Positions 26,644 to 37,284 of a stretch of DNA of 64,000 nt are shown here, piece after piece. The stretch is taken from positions 310,001 through 374,000 of the forward strand of contig CAVXYW010000001.1 of the NCBI GenBank assembly GCA_963766295.1. Direction: 5' to 3'. Within the stretch, counting starts at the first letter, position 1. Every line of letters begins with the position of its first letter. The DNA comes from JBBDRJ01 sp963766295. GTDB taxonomy: Bacteria; Actinomycetota; JAICYB01. Under the pieces are notes generated by a model. The model was not told the origin of the DNA. It did no database searches and saw only the letters and a list, made by a program, of their open reading frames with translations. The translations under genes were made by a program, and so were the position numbers.

Positions 26644-27224
26644 TTATTCACTCAGCTCGTTGGCGTCTTGCTCTCGAGAGTCGGGCACCAACACATGGAC
26701 GAAAGCAGGACGGATCGTCTTCCCCTTGAGCCTGTAGCCGGGACGGACGACCTCGAGAACCGTGGGTTCATCAACAGCACCTGGAGCCGTCGATACTGCC
26801 TCGTGCTCGTGAGGATCGAAAGCTCCTTCCGCGGCAAAGCGCTCGAGTCCTTCTTCGACCAAGACCTCCTGCAGCTGCTTTTGAACCAGCTCGATCCCTC
26901 TAACGATCGCATCTAACTGCTGGTGCTCCTCGGCCGCGTCAAGTGCCCGGTCGAGATCATCCAGCACCGGGATAAGTCGCTCGACGATGCGCAAGCTCGC
27001 GCGATCCACGAGCTCGGTTTGCTCGCGGATCACGCGCTTGCGGTAGTTCTCGAAATCGGCCTTGAGCCGAAGAAGCTGATCGAGCCTCTCCTCGGCGAGC
27101 TTGGCCGTATCGTCGCCTTGCGGAGAGACAGGTTCGACTGGCGACTCCGGCGACTTGGCTTGTCCGCGCTTGTCCGTTACATGGATGCGCGGAGCGTGGT
27201 GTCGGTCCTCAGGACCACGATTCG

Positions 27225-27228
<4 letters not shown>
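26644..27228 (-). CDS. grpE: Nucleotide exchange factor GrpE
   Basis: A 194-residue cochaperone that releases ADP from DnaK. A charged, low-complexity N-terminus is followed by the long coiled coil (LLRLKADFENYRKRVIREQ, about residues 47-66) and the beta domain with FDPHEHEAVSTAPG and RPGYRLKGKTIRPAFVHV. The start overlaps the dnaK stop (4 bp), so expression follows dnaK. Confidence 0.94.
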
Positions 27229-29071
<1,843 letters not shown>

Positions 29072-29118
29072 ATCCATTCCCTCCTGGAAATTTCTTGATC
29101 TGTTGGTTAACTACAGCC

Positions 29119-29145
29119 TTAGCACTCTACTAACTTGAGTGCGAA
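29119..29145 (-). promoter_or_regulatory. CIRCE element over the dnaK promoter
   Basis: TTAGCACTC at 29119-29127, nine bases, then GAGTGCGAA at 29137-29145. The CIRCE consensus TTAGCACTC-N9-GAGTGCTAA is matched at 17 of 18 arm positions, so HrcA control is likely (no hrcA is in the window). On the minus strand a promoter TTGACA (29153-29148) with 18 bases to TAGAGT (29129-29124) overlaps it. Binding here would block RNA polymerase. Confidence 0.8.
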
Positions 29146-29154
29146 GCTGTCAAC
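29134..29154 (-). promoter_or_regulatory. HAIR-like HspR site overlapping CIRCE
   Basis: CTTGAGT (29134-29140), seven bases, then TGTCAAC (29148-29154). The HAIR consensus is CTTGAGT-N7-ACTCAAG; the first arm matches 7 of 7 and the second 4 of 7, with the TTGA/TCAA core correctly spaced by 11 bp. It shares 12 bp with the CIRCE element, so HrcA and HspR would compete or act together. HspR is encoded in this operon. Confidence 0.55.
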
Positions 29155-29184
29155 TCCAGGAGGGAACCTGCAGGTCAGACCCTA

Positions 29185-29685
29185 CTATTCCGTTACCGTG
29201 GCGGTGTCTCCCACTTCGATACCGGCGTCCTCGAACCAGCCCTGATTGACCTCCAAAGCAGCGTCGTAGGGTTCACCGCCGGGATATAGCGGACAAGGGG
29301 AGGTCTGAGCGGGACAGGGATCCATGTCCCGGAAGGCCACGACTTCAAAGGTGTCCGGAGACAGCATCCGCATGTACGCGATGGACAGCGGGATCAGGGT
29401 GTTCTTCATGTAGAAACCGTTGGTCCCGGGCCTGCGGACGGGAAAGAAGAAGATCATCCCGGCGTTTTCGTCCATTCGCTCACGAAACATCAGGCCGCGA
29501 CCCCACTCTTCCGCCTCGTCGGCGATCTCCGCGCCGATGGCTTTGCTTCCGAAGCCGACAACGGCGCCCCCAGGTGGGGCCGTTACGTCGACGGGTGGCG
29601 AGGTGCCGGCGATATCGGGGGTTTCATCTCCGCCGCACGCCGCGGCGAACAAAAGCAGGAGCAGAGCCAGGGAGAACCGTCGCAT
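29185..29685 (-). CDS. DUF192 lipoprotein
   Basis: A 166-residue secreted DUF192 protein. The signal peptide ends in LFAAACGG, with lipid Cys at about 17. The DUF192 core includes AEEWGRGLMFRERMDENAGM, FFFPVRRPGTNGFYMKNTLIP and DAALEVNQGWFEDAGIEVGD. Function of the family is unknown. Its start overlaps the stop of the UDG-like gene by 1 bp (TAATG), so the two are probably co-expressed. Confidence 0.85.
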   Translation of the reverse strand: MRRFSLALLLLLFAAACGGDETPDIAGTSPPVDVTAPPGGAVVGFGSKAIGAEIADEAEEWGRGLMFRERMDENAGMIFFFPVRRPGTNGFYMKNTLIPLSIAYMRMLSPDTFEVVAFRDMDPCPAQTSPCPLYPGGEPYDAALEVNQGWFEDAGIEVGDTATVTE

Positions 29686-30245
29686 TACTCGGCCAGGACG
29701 GCGGGCACCGTCTGAAGGTCACGCCACAGCCGGCGTTTCGCCTCTTTGTTGGTCACACCCTCAGGCAGGGCCTCGGTTACAAGAACGTGCAGATCCGTTC
29801 GCACGCGCACCGGCTCGGCAGCCGGGAGCGGGTCCGGCACTTCCAAACCGCAAAGGCCATTCAATTGCGAAAGCGCGGCCGAGGCTCGGGGGCCGAAAAC
29901 AACGATGACCCGCGGACCGACGGCTTCGACCTCCACAACCAGATGCGCGGCACCGTGAGCGATCGCATCTTGGGCTTCAGTGTTTTTCGTCGCAACGTGT
30001 ACGGCAGTGGTCCCGTAGGTCCATCCGATCGGGATGCCGAGAGCTTCAAAGGCCTTCGTCAAGGCGTCTGCCTCATCTGTGAAGGCGCCGCCCGATTCGA
30101 GGTCCGCCGCGGATGGAAAGGCTTTTAGAAGCATCACCGGCGCGCGCGGAGACCCCGTCCCGAGAACGATCGACTTTGACCGGCCGCACACCTTGCACTC
30201 CCGTATCTGTCCGCCAAGGGCTACAAGCTCACCGGCGGCCTTCAA
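29685..30245 (-). CDS. Divergent uracil-DNA-glycosylase-superfamily protein
   Basis: A 186-residue protein with the layout of family 4 UDG: N-terminal CxxC (ECKVCGRSK, residues 16-24), a PVMLLKAFPSAAD strand, and GPRVIVVFGPRASAALSQL in the position of the usual VRPKVIVLLGRTAA block. The catalytic GEAPG motif is replaced by LKAFPS, and the other two Fe-S Cys are not evident, so it may not excise uracil. TTG at 30245 is the start used. It is linked to the DUF192 gene. UDG fold is likely; activity is uncertain. Confidence 0.55.
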   Translation of the reverse strand: MKAAGELVALGGQIRECKVCGRSKSIVLGTGSPRAPVMLLKAFPSAADLESGGAFTDEADALTKAFEALGIPIGWTYGTTAVHVATKNTEAQDAIAHGAAHLVVEVEAVGPRVIVVFGPRASAALSQLNGLCGLEVPDPLPAAEPVRVRTDLHVLVTEALPEGVTNKEAKRRLWRDLQTVPAVLAE

Positions 30246-30494
30246 TACCTGGGACGGCGTGTCGTTCGGCCTCGGCCGGTGGCAATTCGGGCATTGGCGG
30301 CTTGCTCGACGGCGAACGAGGGATCCGCCGTCCGGGCGGCATCACCAAGCTCCTGCCGTCCGGAGGACGCTTTCTGGCCGCCATCACAAAGAGTCGCTTT
30401 GGTGCATCCTGCAGGCACTTTACCTTCAGGCACCCCGGCAGTCTCGGGCGATACTCTTACGCCGTTCTTCGGAGACCACAGGAGGAAGCACGCG

Positions 30495-32630
30495 ATGACT
30501 TGGTGGCGACCGATCGGTCTTGTCGTCCTCGCCCTCGTCATAGGCCCCTTCGCTCTCAAGCGGGTGCTCGAGCTGACGAAGCTGGTCATGGCCGGCTCTC
30601 CCAATCCAGAACGGCTTCGCAACATGCCGCAGCGTGTCCGGTATGAGCTGGTAAAGATCATCGGGCAGAAAAAGCTCCTGCAGTGGTCCGGCCCGGGCCT
30701 CGCTCACGCCTTCACCTTCTGGGGCTTCCTGGTCGATCCAGGTCGCTTTGGTCGAGAGCGTGTTCGAGTTCTTCTGGACCGAAGCAGCCTTCCGCATCAT
30801 CGGAACGTATGGCGTGGCTCGGGCGCGGTCTTCGACTTCTTCGTGTTCGCGGTGGCAACGTCGCTGCATCGCGTTCGCGATCATCCGTCTGAAGAACAAC
30901 CCGAAGTTCTGGCAGCGCAAGTCGCGGTTCTACAAGTCCCACATGGGGCCCGCGTACCTGATCCTGTTCCTGATCTTCGTGCGTCGTCGCGACTCTGCTC
31001 GCCGTGAACTCGGCGCGGCACGCGCTCGGGCGTGCTGCCCTACGCGGACGGCGCCTTCCTGGCTCCGTCCGCTCGGGAACTTCCTCGCCGGCCGGATCTC
31101 GACACGGAACGCTCGAGGTCGCTCGAGTACGGATGCTGATCGTCCACGTCGGCGTCGTCGCCGGTGTTCCTGATCATCGTCCTGAACAGCAAGCACCTCC
31201 ACATCTTCACGTCGCTGATCAACGTCCCGTTCGGCCGTCACCCGCTCGCGCTCGGCCGGCTGCGTCCGCTGCACATCGACATCGAGACGATGGACGAGAA
31301 CACCAAGATCGGCGCCGGCGTCGTCGAAGACTTCGAGTGGAAGCACTTCCTCGACCAGCTCACATGCACCGAGTGCGGCCGGTGCCAGTCCGTGTGTCCG
31401 GCGTGGAACACCGGCAAGGAGCTCAACCCGAAGCTGCTCATCATGAACCTGCGCGACCACGCCATGGCCAAGATGCCTGTGCTGACGGGCGCGGTCGACG
31501 GCCGAGAACGCGACCGGCGATGCGAAGGTCGCGTGCGAGCAGATCGCTGGTCGGCGACGTCATCACCCAGGACGTGCTGTGGGCGTGCGTGACGTGCGGC
31601 GCGTGCGTCTACGAGTGCCCGGTGGACATCGAGCACGTCGACATGATCATGGAGATGCGCCGCAACCAGGTGATGATGGAGTCGCAGTTCCCGCGCGAAG
31701 CGACAGGGGATGCTCAACAACGTCGAGTCGTCGGGCAACCCGTGGGGCATCGCCGGCGACGCGCGCATGCAGTGGGCGAAGGGCATGGAGGACGAAGGTC
31801 CCCGTCATCCCGGCCGGACGGCCGATCCCCGACGACGTCGAGTACCTCTTCTTCGTCGGATGCGCGGGCGCTTCGGACGACCGCGCGATCAAGACGACGC
31901 GCGCCGTCGCCGACTCTGTTGGACAAGGCCGGCGTGAAGTTCGCCGTCCTCGGCCCCCAGGAGACCTGCAACGGCGACCCTGCCCGGCGCATCGGCAACG
32001 AGTTCCTGTTCCAGGAGATGGCGCAAGCAGAACGTCGAGAAGTTCAACGGCGACCGGCGTGAAGAAGATCATCACGCAGTGCCCGCACTGCTTCAACACG
32101 TTCCGCAACGAGTACCCCGACTACGGCGGAATTACGACGTCGTGCACCACGCGCAGCTGCTCGCGCGAACTGATCGGGGACGGGCAAGCTGAAGCCGACG
32201 ACGCCGCTCGACGCTGCTCGTCACCTATCACGACCCCTGCTACCTCGCGCGTCACAACGACGTGCTCGACCGACCCGCGCAACGTCATCACCGCGACGGG
32301 AGCGCGGCAGACCGAGATGCACCGCTGCGGCAAGCGCACGTTCTGCTGCGGCGCCGGCGGCGCGCGGTTCTTCATGGAGGAGACCGAGGGCAAGCGCATC
32401 AACGTCGAGCGCATCGAGGAAGCGCTCGGAACCGAACGCCGACATCGTCGGGACGTGCCTGTCCGTTCTGCCTCGTCATGCTCGACGACGGCGTGAAGGA
32501 CAAGCAGATGGGCGGCGGCTACGAGAACGTCGAGGTGATGGACATCGCCAACGTTCTGCTCCGCTCGATGAATGGGAGTGCGACAGCAGCCGCCGTCGAG
32601 GAAGAGGTAGCGGCCCCCGAGCCGACGTAA
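30495..32630 (+). pseudogene. HdrB/GlpC-like Fe-S oxidoreductase with about twenty frameshifts
   Basis: Membrane Fe-S oxidoreductase (CCG-domain, heterodisulfide-reductase-like; related to mycobacterial Rv0338c), about 700 residues when corrected. A strong AGGAGG precedes ATG 30495. Seen across frames: several N-terminal membrane helices, two 4Fe-4S motifs (CTECGRCQSVCP and CVTCGACVYECPV), GCAGASDDRA, CPHCFNTFRNEYP, CCGAGGARFF and CPFCLVMLDDGVK. The frame changes at roughly 30735, 30815, 30867, 30979, 31029, 31060-31125, 31166, 31500, 31549, 31703, 31792, 31914, 32025, 32049, 32130, 32163, 32185, 32213, 32275, 32434 and 32458; almost all are one extra base, with 32130 one missing. Motifs survive, so it may be artefact rather than decay. 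Confidence 0.8.
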
Positions 32631-32656
32631 GCGTCTCCGCTCCGCTTCGGCGTGGC

Positions 32657-33223
32657 TTACTCCTCGAAGTTCTTGTAGTACTTCGAAGCGGTCGGACCCT
32701 TCTGTCCCTGGTACTTGGACGTCATCTCTTTGGATCCGTACGGTCGCTCGGCGGGGGACGACATCTTGAACAAGCAGAGCTGTCCGATCTTCATCTCCGG
32801 GTAGATCGTGATCGGAAGGTTGGCGACATTCGACAGCTCCAGCGTTAGGTGTCCGTCCCATCCCGCATCCACGAAGCCCGCCGTCGAGTGGATCAGCAAT
32901 CCGAGACGTCCCAGAGAGCTCTTGCCCTCGACGCGGGCAACCAGATCGTTCGGCAGCGAAACTCTCTCGAGCGTGCTGCCGAGGATGAACTCGCCGGGAT
33001 GAAGAATGAGCGGTTGCTCGTCCGAAGCCTCGACCAACTCCGTCAGATCTTCCATCGGTTCCTTCACGTCGATGTAGGGGTACCGGCTGTTCGCGAAGAC
33101 GCGGAACCACTTGTCGACGCGAAGGTCAACCGACGACGGCTGGACCGCGTTCTCGTCGAACGGGTCTATCACCACTCGGCCGGACGCGACTTCTTTGCGG
33201 ATATCAACATCGGACAGGATCAC
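32657..33223 (-). CDS. dcd: dCTP deaminase (possibly bifunctional)
   Basis: Deaminates dCTP to dUTP, a source of dTMP. I use GTG 33223 so that the protein begins (M)ILSDVDIRKEV, the family N-terminus; upstream in-frame codons from 33253 are probably untranslated. The 188 residues include GKSSLGRLGLLIHSTAGFVD and WDGHLTLELSNVANLPI. The blocks resemble the mycobacterial enzyme that does both deamination and dUTP hydrolysis, but I cannot separate the two types. It is convergent with the Fe-S gene. Confidence 0.92.
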   Translation of the reverse strand: MILSDVDIRKEVASGRVVIDPFDENAVQPSSVDLRVDKWFRVFANSRYPYIDVKEPMEDLTELVEASDEQPLILHPGEFILGSTLERVSLPNDLVARVEGKSSLGRLGLLIHSTAGFVDAGWDGHLTLELSNVANLPITIYPEMKIGQLCLFKMSSPAERPYGSKEMTSKYQGQKGPTASKYYKNFEE

Positions 33224-33295
33224 GGCAGGGATTGTAGAGGCATTGCCCGACACGACCGGGCGGGATAGGTTCGAGGCTTAGAATGACCTGGCCCC

Positions 33296-33366
33296 GCGGG
33301 TGTAGTTCAACGGCAGAACGCAAGCTTCCCAAGCTTGAGACGGGGGTTCGATTCCCCTCACCCGCT
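33296..33366 (+). tRNA. tRNA-Gly (CCC)
   Basis: A 71-nt cloverleaf: acceptor GCGGGTG/CACCCGC, D-arm TAGTTCAACGGCAGA, anticodon stem CAAGC/GCTTG around loop TTCCCAA (anticodon CCC), and T-arm with GGTTCGATTCC. The discriminator is T and CCA is not encoded. A likely -10, TAGAAT, is at 33279-33284. Decodes GGG glycine codons. Confidence 0.93.
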
Positions 33367-33398
33367 CGCCAAAGGTCGCTAGCCGCTTGGGAGGGCGC

Positions 33399-33635
33399 AT
33401 GCGCAAGATCACGATCGATTGCGATCTATGTGGAACGCGGGTTCCGATCGAACAGGGCAAAGAAGCGCTGTTCGAGAACGGCAACAACAGCTACCACCTC
33501 GTTGATCTCTGTTCCAAATGTTTGGACGACCATTTGAAGGCCGCCGAATCCGTCAACGACACCTCCGGGTATCGTCAGCGCGCGGCGGCCCTCATCCGGC
33601 TTCCGGACCACGCAGTTCCCAGCCGAACCGGTTAG
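33399..33635 (+). CDS. Small zinc-ribbon-like protein
   Basis: A 78-residue protein with two CxxC pairs: CDLCG near residue 8 and CSKCLDDH near residue 38. The pairs are spaced as in a treble-clef zinc ribbon. The N-terminus KITIDCDLCGT and YHLVDLC resemble a small actinobacterial zinc-binding family whose function I cannot name. ATG 33399 follows a GGGAGG ribosome site. Confidence 0.62.
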   Translation: MRKITIDCDLCGTRVPIEQGKEALFENGNNSYHLVDLCSKCLDDHLKAAESVNDTSGYRQRAAALIRLPDHAVPSRTG

Positions 33636-33647
33636 GAGTCGTCGCCG

Positions 33648-33866
33648 TCAGGCAGCCAAGATCGACGCCAGCCCCCATAGCGCAAGCACGAAGCCCAGCA
33701 CGAGGTTCAGCGTCACGATCTTTATATTCGGCCTGGGACGAACATCCCCCGGCGCTCGGCGGCGCTCGCGGATCAAAACGGCGATGTTGCCGACGAGGAG
33801 AGCGGCGCCGAGCGCCAGAATGAGCTCGCGCATGAGGTCGCCGACCGGGATGAAGCCCATGTGCAC
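33648..33866 (-). CDS. Small two-helix membrane protein
   Basis: A 72-residue protein with two hydrophobic helices (about 11-32 and 50-70) joined by a basic loop (RERRRAPGDVRPRPN). No known motif. It is divergent from the membrane peptidase-like gene, with about 45 bp between. An ATG at 33833 (MRELILALG) is an alternative start. Function unknown. Confidence 0.5.
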   Translation of the reverse strand: MHMGFIPVGDLMRELILALGAALLVGNIAVLIRERRRAPGDVRPRPNIKIVTLNLVLGFVLALWGLASILAA

Positions 33867-33910
33867 ATCTTCGCGAACCCGGCAGGGTCGTCGCCTATCT
33901 TGGATTCCAC

Positions 33911-34966
33911 TTGCAGATAGCCGATTTCGCTCCGGCTCGGCCCCCGTGCTCGGTCGCCGAGCGCGACGCAGCCATTGCCGTCACATCTCGGCTGCGCGCG
34001 GCCGGTCTTCGGCCCACGACCGAGGACCTTCGGGCTCCAACCAGCCCCACGTGGCCGCCGTTGGTTCGCGCGCTTATCCGCGTGTGGGCGGCTGCGTTCC
34101 TGGCCGCGAGCTGGTCCTTACCCGCCGGGGCATTGGCCGGGATCTCGACGTTGGCGACGTTCCCTTCCGTTGCGGGATTGATCCGTTACATCCCATTCCT
34201 TGGAGCGATCTCTCAGAACGTCGTCGCCAAACGTCGAGGAACCGACCACCAAGCCCGGTCGATCATCGTCACAGCGCACCTGGACACGCATCCCACAGCG
34301 GAACAACCCATGCGCCGCGCCCATGGAGCCCTCGGCACGATCTCGGGGATCATCGCGCTGGTAGCCGCTTTTTTCGGCGGGCCCGGCATAGCCGGGTCGC
34401 GGTGGCTGGCAGCGTTCGTCGCGGCCGAGGCCGTAGGAACCCTGGGCTGGCTTGCCCGCCGAGAACTTACGACTCCTGACAAACAGCCGGACGACAACAC
34501 GTCGGGACTCATCGCGATAATGCGGCTCGCTGAGTTGCTATCAGCCAGCGAGCCGATTCACGACGTGTGGCTGGTGGCGACCGGCGCAGGCACACCGGGG
34601 AGCTTCGGCGTCACGTCCTTCCTGCGACGGCATCGCGACATCCGGGATGCGTGGGTGGTGGACATCGACGCGCTCGGTTCCGGCGAAGTTGTCGCCTCAC
34701 CGATCCATGCCCGGCTGCCTCATCCGGGGACGCCCGCGATCCTCAGCCGCACCATCGTTGCGGCCGCTCGAGCTTCAGGAGATCCGCTGTCGATTCGGCG
34801 CGTTCGGTTGTCCCATTCCGACGCGCGCGCAGCTCTGCGCATGCGGCGACCCGCGATCGCATTGACCGGCGGTCTGCACCCACCCGCGGGGGGAAGCGGT
34901 CCGGATCCGGCCAATGCTGAACGCATCGCACGCGTGATCGACCGGATGGCGCGCTTGGACTTCTAG
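33911..34966 (+). CDS. M28-peptidase-like membrane protein
   Basis: A 351-residue protein of the Zn-peptidase M28 fold, with VTAHLDTHP (His and Asp), DNTSG and DIDALG metal-ligand segments, and the C-terminal SHSDARAALRMRRPAIALTGG. Two membrane-like stretches sit near 50-75 and 140-165, between the metal-binding segments. The glutamate that normally follows the TGAEE motif reads GAGTPGSFG, so the catalytic base may be missing and the protein may not be an active peptidase. TTG 33911 is used as start. It is convergent with dnaB (4-bp overlap of stops). Confidence 0.65.
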   Translation: MQIADFAPARPPCSVAERDAAIAVTSRLRAAGLRPTTEDLRAPTSPTWPPLVRALIRVWAAAFLAASWSLPAGALAGISTLATFPSVAGLIRYIPFLGAISQNVVAKRRGTDHQARSIIVTAHLDTHPTAEQPMRRAHGALGTISGIIALVAAFFGGPGIAGSRWLAAFVAAEAVGTLGWLARRELTTPDKQPDDNTSGLIAIMRLAELLSASEPIHDVWLVATGAGTPGSFGVTSFLRRHRDIRDAWVVDIDALGSGEVVASPIHARLPHPGTPAILSRTIVAAARASGDPLSIRRVRLSHSDARAALRMRRPAIALTGGLHPPAGGSGPDPANAERIARVIDRMARLDF

Positions 34967-36303
34967 CTGTTGCCCATGTAGCTGGCGAACTTCGTGTAGT
35001 TCTCCAGGAACGTGAGCTTCATGCGACCGACAGGCCCGTTGCGATGCTTCGCCAGCAAGATCTCTGCCGTGCCCTTGTCAGTTGAGTCACGGTTGTAGAC
35101 CTCATCGCGGTAGATGAAGAGCACGATGTCCGCGTCTTGTTCCAGTGCGCCCGACTCGCGAAGGTCGGCAAGCATCGGACGCTTGTCCTGCCTGGCTTCC
35201 ACCGCACGCGATAGCTGCGAAACAGCGATCACGGGTACCTGAAGCTCGCGGGCCAAGATCTTGAGCGACCGCGAGATCTCCGAGATCTCTTGTTGGCGAT
35301 TCTCCGACCGGCGCGGGCCGCTCATCAGCTGCAGGTAGTCGATGATTACCAATCCCAATCCCGACTTCTGCTTCAACCGGCGAGCCTTGGCACGGATCTC
35401 GAGAACCGTGACCGACTCGGTGTCGTCGATATAGATCGGAGCGTCGGCTAGTCGTCCGACGGCAGTTGCCAAGCGCGACCAGTCCTGATCGCTTAGACGT
35501 CCGGTTCGGAGTTTCTGAACGTCGACCAACGCTTCAGCGCAAACCAGGCGTTGGACGAGCTCCATCTTCGACATCTCGAGCGAGAAGATCGCAACCGGGA
35601 CCGCGTGCTCGACTGCCGCTTGCTGCGCGATGTTCAGCGCGAAGGACGTCTTCCCGAAGCTCGGCCGGGCAGCAACGATGACGAGGTTGGAAGGCTGGAG
35701 ACCACTCGTAAGGTTGTCGAGATCGACGAAGCCAGTCGGAACGCCGGTAACGGCCGCGCCGCTCAGCTGCAACGCCTCGACGTGCTCCAAGTGTTCGTGG
35801 AGGAGGTCGCGGATGTGCGAGAACCGATCACCCAACCGTTTCTCGGCGACCGAGAAGATGAGCGCTTCGACCTGATCGACGATGTGATCGACGTCTTCAG
35901 CCGACTCGAAAGCCATGGCCGCGGCCTGCTGCGTGGCTTCGATCATCCTGCGAAGGATCGAGGTCTCTTCGACGATTCGCGCGTATTGCGTGGCGTTCGA
36001 TGCGGCCGGAACAGAGTTGACGAGGTGGAAGAGGTAAGGCTTTCCGCCTACTTCTTCGAGCTGCCCGTTGCGGCGGAGCTCTTCAGCAACGGTGACAGAG
36101 TCGACGGCCTCGCCGCGGCCGAACAGGGCCACCACTGCGTCGTAGATCTTGCGATGGGCCGGCTTATAGAAATCGTCGGCGCGGACCTTTTCCAGAACGT
36201 CCGAGATCGACGACTCGGAAAGGAGCATCGCCCCCAGCACCGATTCCTCCGCTTCGACCGAATGCGGCGGTACTCGCTGGGGTGCTTGCTGGAGGGTCGT
36301 CAT
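34963..36303 (-). CDS. dnaB: Replicative DNA helicase
   Basis: Hexameric fork helicase, 446 residues. The N-terminal domain starts PQRVPPHSVEAEESVLGAMLLS; the linker and RecA domain have Walker A VAARPSFGKTSFALN, IFSLEMSKMELVQRLVCAEA, VIIDYLQLMSGPRRSENRQQEI (Walker B) and LSRAVEARQDKRPMLADLRESG. No intein is present, unlike mycobacterial DnaB. It follows rplI in the ribosomal-protein block. Confidence 0.96.
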   Translation of the reverse strand: MTTLQQAPQRVPPHSVEAEESVLGAMLLSESSISDVLEKVRADDFYKPAHRKIYDAVVALFGRGEAVDSVTVAEELRRNGQLEEVGGKPYLFHLVNSVPAASNATQYARIVEETSILRRMIEATQQAAAMAFESAEDVDHIVDQVEALIFSVAEKRLGDRFSHIRDLLHEHLEHVEALQLSGAAVTGVPTGFVDLDNLTSGLQPSNLVIVAARPSFGKTSFALNIAQQAAVEHAVPVAIFSLEMSKMELVQRLVCAEALVDVQKLRTGRLSDQDWSRLATAVGRLADAPIYIDDTESVTVLEIRAKARRLKQKSGLGLVIIDYLQLMSGPRRSENRQQEISEISRSLKILARELQVPVIAVSQLSRAVEARQDKRPMLADLRESGALEQDADIVLFIYRDEVYNRDSTDKGTAEILLAKHRNGPVGRMKLTFLENYTKFASYMGNS

Positions 36304-36524
36304 TTTTCGCCGATCAAGCTCCTAAGCAGTTACATCTGGGAACGCACGTTCGGAACTACACAAGGGTATTTTGACCCCCAAGTGGGACATCCTGCCCTCC
36401 GGCGCCTGCCCGAGCCGGGCTCCAAAGAGTGCTTCCTCGGCTTGTGGACGCGCAAGGGGATAGCCGCCCAATTGAGGCGGGAATCCCTGTGGATTACTTG
36501 TGGACTCCCGGGACTTCTGCGGAG
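36304..36524. other. 221-bp dnaB-rplI spacer with DnaA-box-like repeats
   Basis: No gene is seen between dnaB and rplI. The stretch contains three tracts related to the DnaA box TGTGGATAA (reverse TTATCCACA): TGTGGATTA at 36488-36496 (8 of 9), CTTGTGGAC at 36497-36505 and CTTGTGGAC at 36441-36449. A short hairpin, CCGCC/GGCGG, lies near 36466-36481. It is not an obvious origin. Confidence 0.4.
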
Positions 36525-36986
36525 CTAGGCCTGCACAGCTTCGGCCACTTCCACCGTGACCTCGGCCGTTACCTCAGGATGCAAAGTGATACGAACTTCG
36601 TGCATCCCGAGGTGCTTGATCGGCTCGAGGTCGATGTTGTGACGATCGAGCTCCACGCCGATCTGGTTTTTGACCGCCTCGGCAACGTCGGCGGCGGTCA
36701 CAGAGCCGAACAAGCGGCCGTCCGGACCCGCCTGAGCCGTAACTGAGAACCGTTGCGCAGCCAAACGGGTCTTAAGCCCCTCGGCTGAGGACAAAACCTT
36801 GGCTTCCTTTGTTGCCCGGCTCGAGGCCCAGGTCTCGGCGTGACGGAGATTGCCCTTGTTAGCGGGAACAGCCAGGCCTCGGGGGATCAGATAGTTCCGC
36901 GCGAACCCGCCGGCGACGGAAACCACGTCGCCCGGCTCACCGAGCTTGGCAACTGCTTGACGCAGGACGATCTTTACGCGTGCCAT
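36525..36986 (-). CDS. rplI: 50S ribosomal protein L9
   Basis: A 153-residue L9 with the N-terminal 23S rRNA-binding domain (GEPGDVVSVAGGFARNYLIPRGLAVPA), a long connecting helix and the C-terminal domain (FGSVTAADVAEAVKNQIGVELD). Follows rpsR in the order S6-S18-L9-DnaB and is usually the last ribosomal gene of that unit. Confidence 0.95.
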   Translation of the reverse strand: MARVKIVLRQAVAKLGEPGDVVSVAGGFARNYLIPRGLAVPANKGNLRHAETWASSRATKEAKVLSSAEGLKTRLAAQRFSVTAQAGPDGRLFGSVTAADVAEAVKNQIGVELDRHNIDLEPIKHLGMHEVRITLHPEVTAEVTVEVAEAVQA

Positions 36987-36990
36987 CGGA

Positions 36991-37284
36991 TCACCTGACC
37001 GTGTAGGCCATAAGCCCGATCTCGCGAGCGTTCTTGACGGCCAATGCGATGTCTCGCTGGTGTCGCTGACAGCTTCCGGTTACCCGTCGAGCGCGGATCT
37101 TTCCGCGATCGGAGACGAACCGGCGCAACAGCGCGGTGTCTTTGTAATCGACGTAACCAACCTTCTCTTTGCAGAAGTAGCAAACGCGCACACGTCCCCG
37201 GCGAAACCCGCCTTTGCCGCCGTCTCGCTTCTCCTTGCGATCGCGATCGCGCGAGTTCTTGTCTCTCGATGAGGATCGCGGCAT
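36991..37284 (-). CDS. rpsR: 30S ribosomal protein S18 (CxxC zinc type)
   Basis: A 97-residue S18 with a 25-residue basic extension, then CYFCKEKVGYVDYKDTALL and RFVSDRGKIRARRVTGSCQRHQR. The CxxC and CQRH suggest zinc binding (a C+ form), as opposed to zinc-free paralogs. It abuts rpsF. No second copy is in the window. Confidence 0.95.
   Translation of the reverse strand: MPRSSSRDKNSRDRDRKEKRDGGKGGFRRGRVRVCYFCKEKVGYVDYKDTALLRRFVSDRGKIRARRVTGSCQRHQRDIALAVKNAREIGLMAYTVR

Noticed and set aside
36441..36505. A replication origin
   Set aside because: Only one near-consensus DnaA box was found, with no AT-rich unwinding stretch and no dnaA or dnaN beside it.
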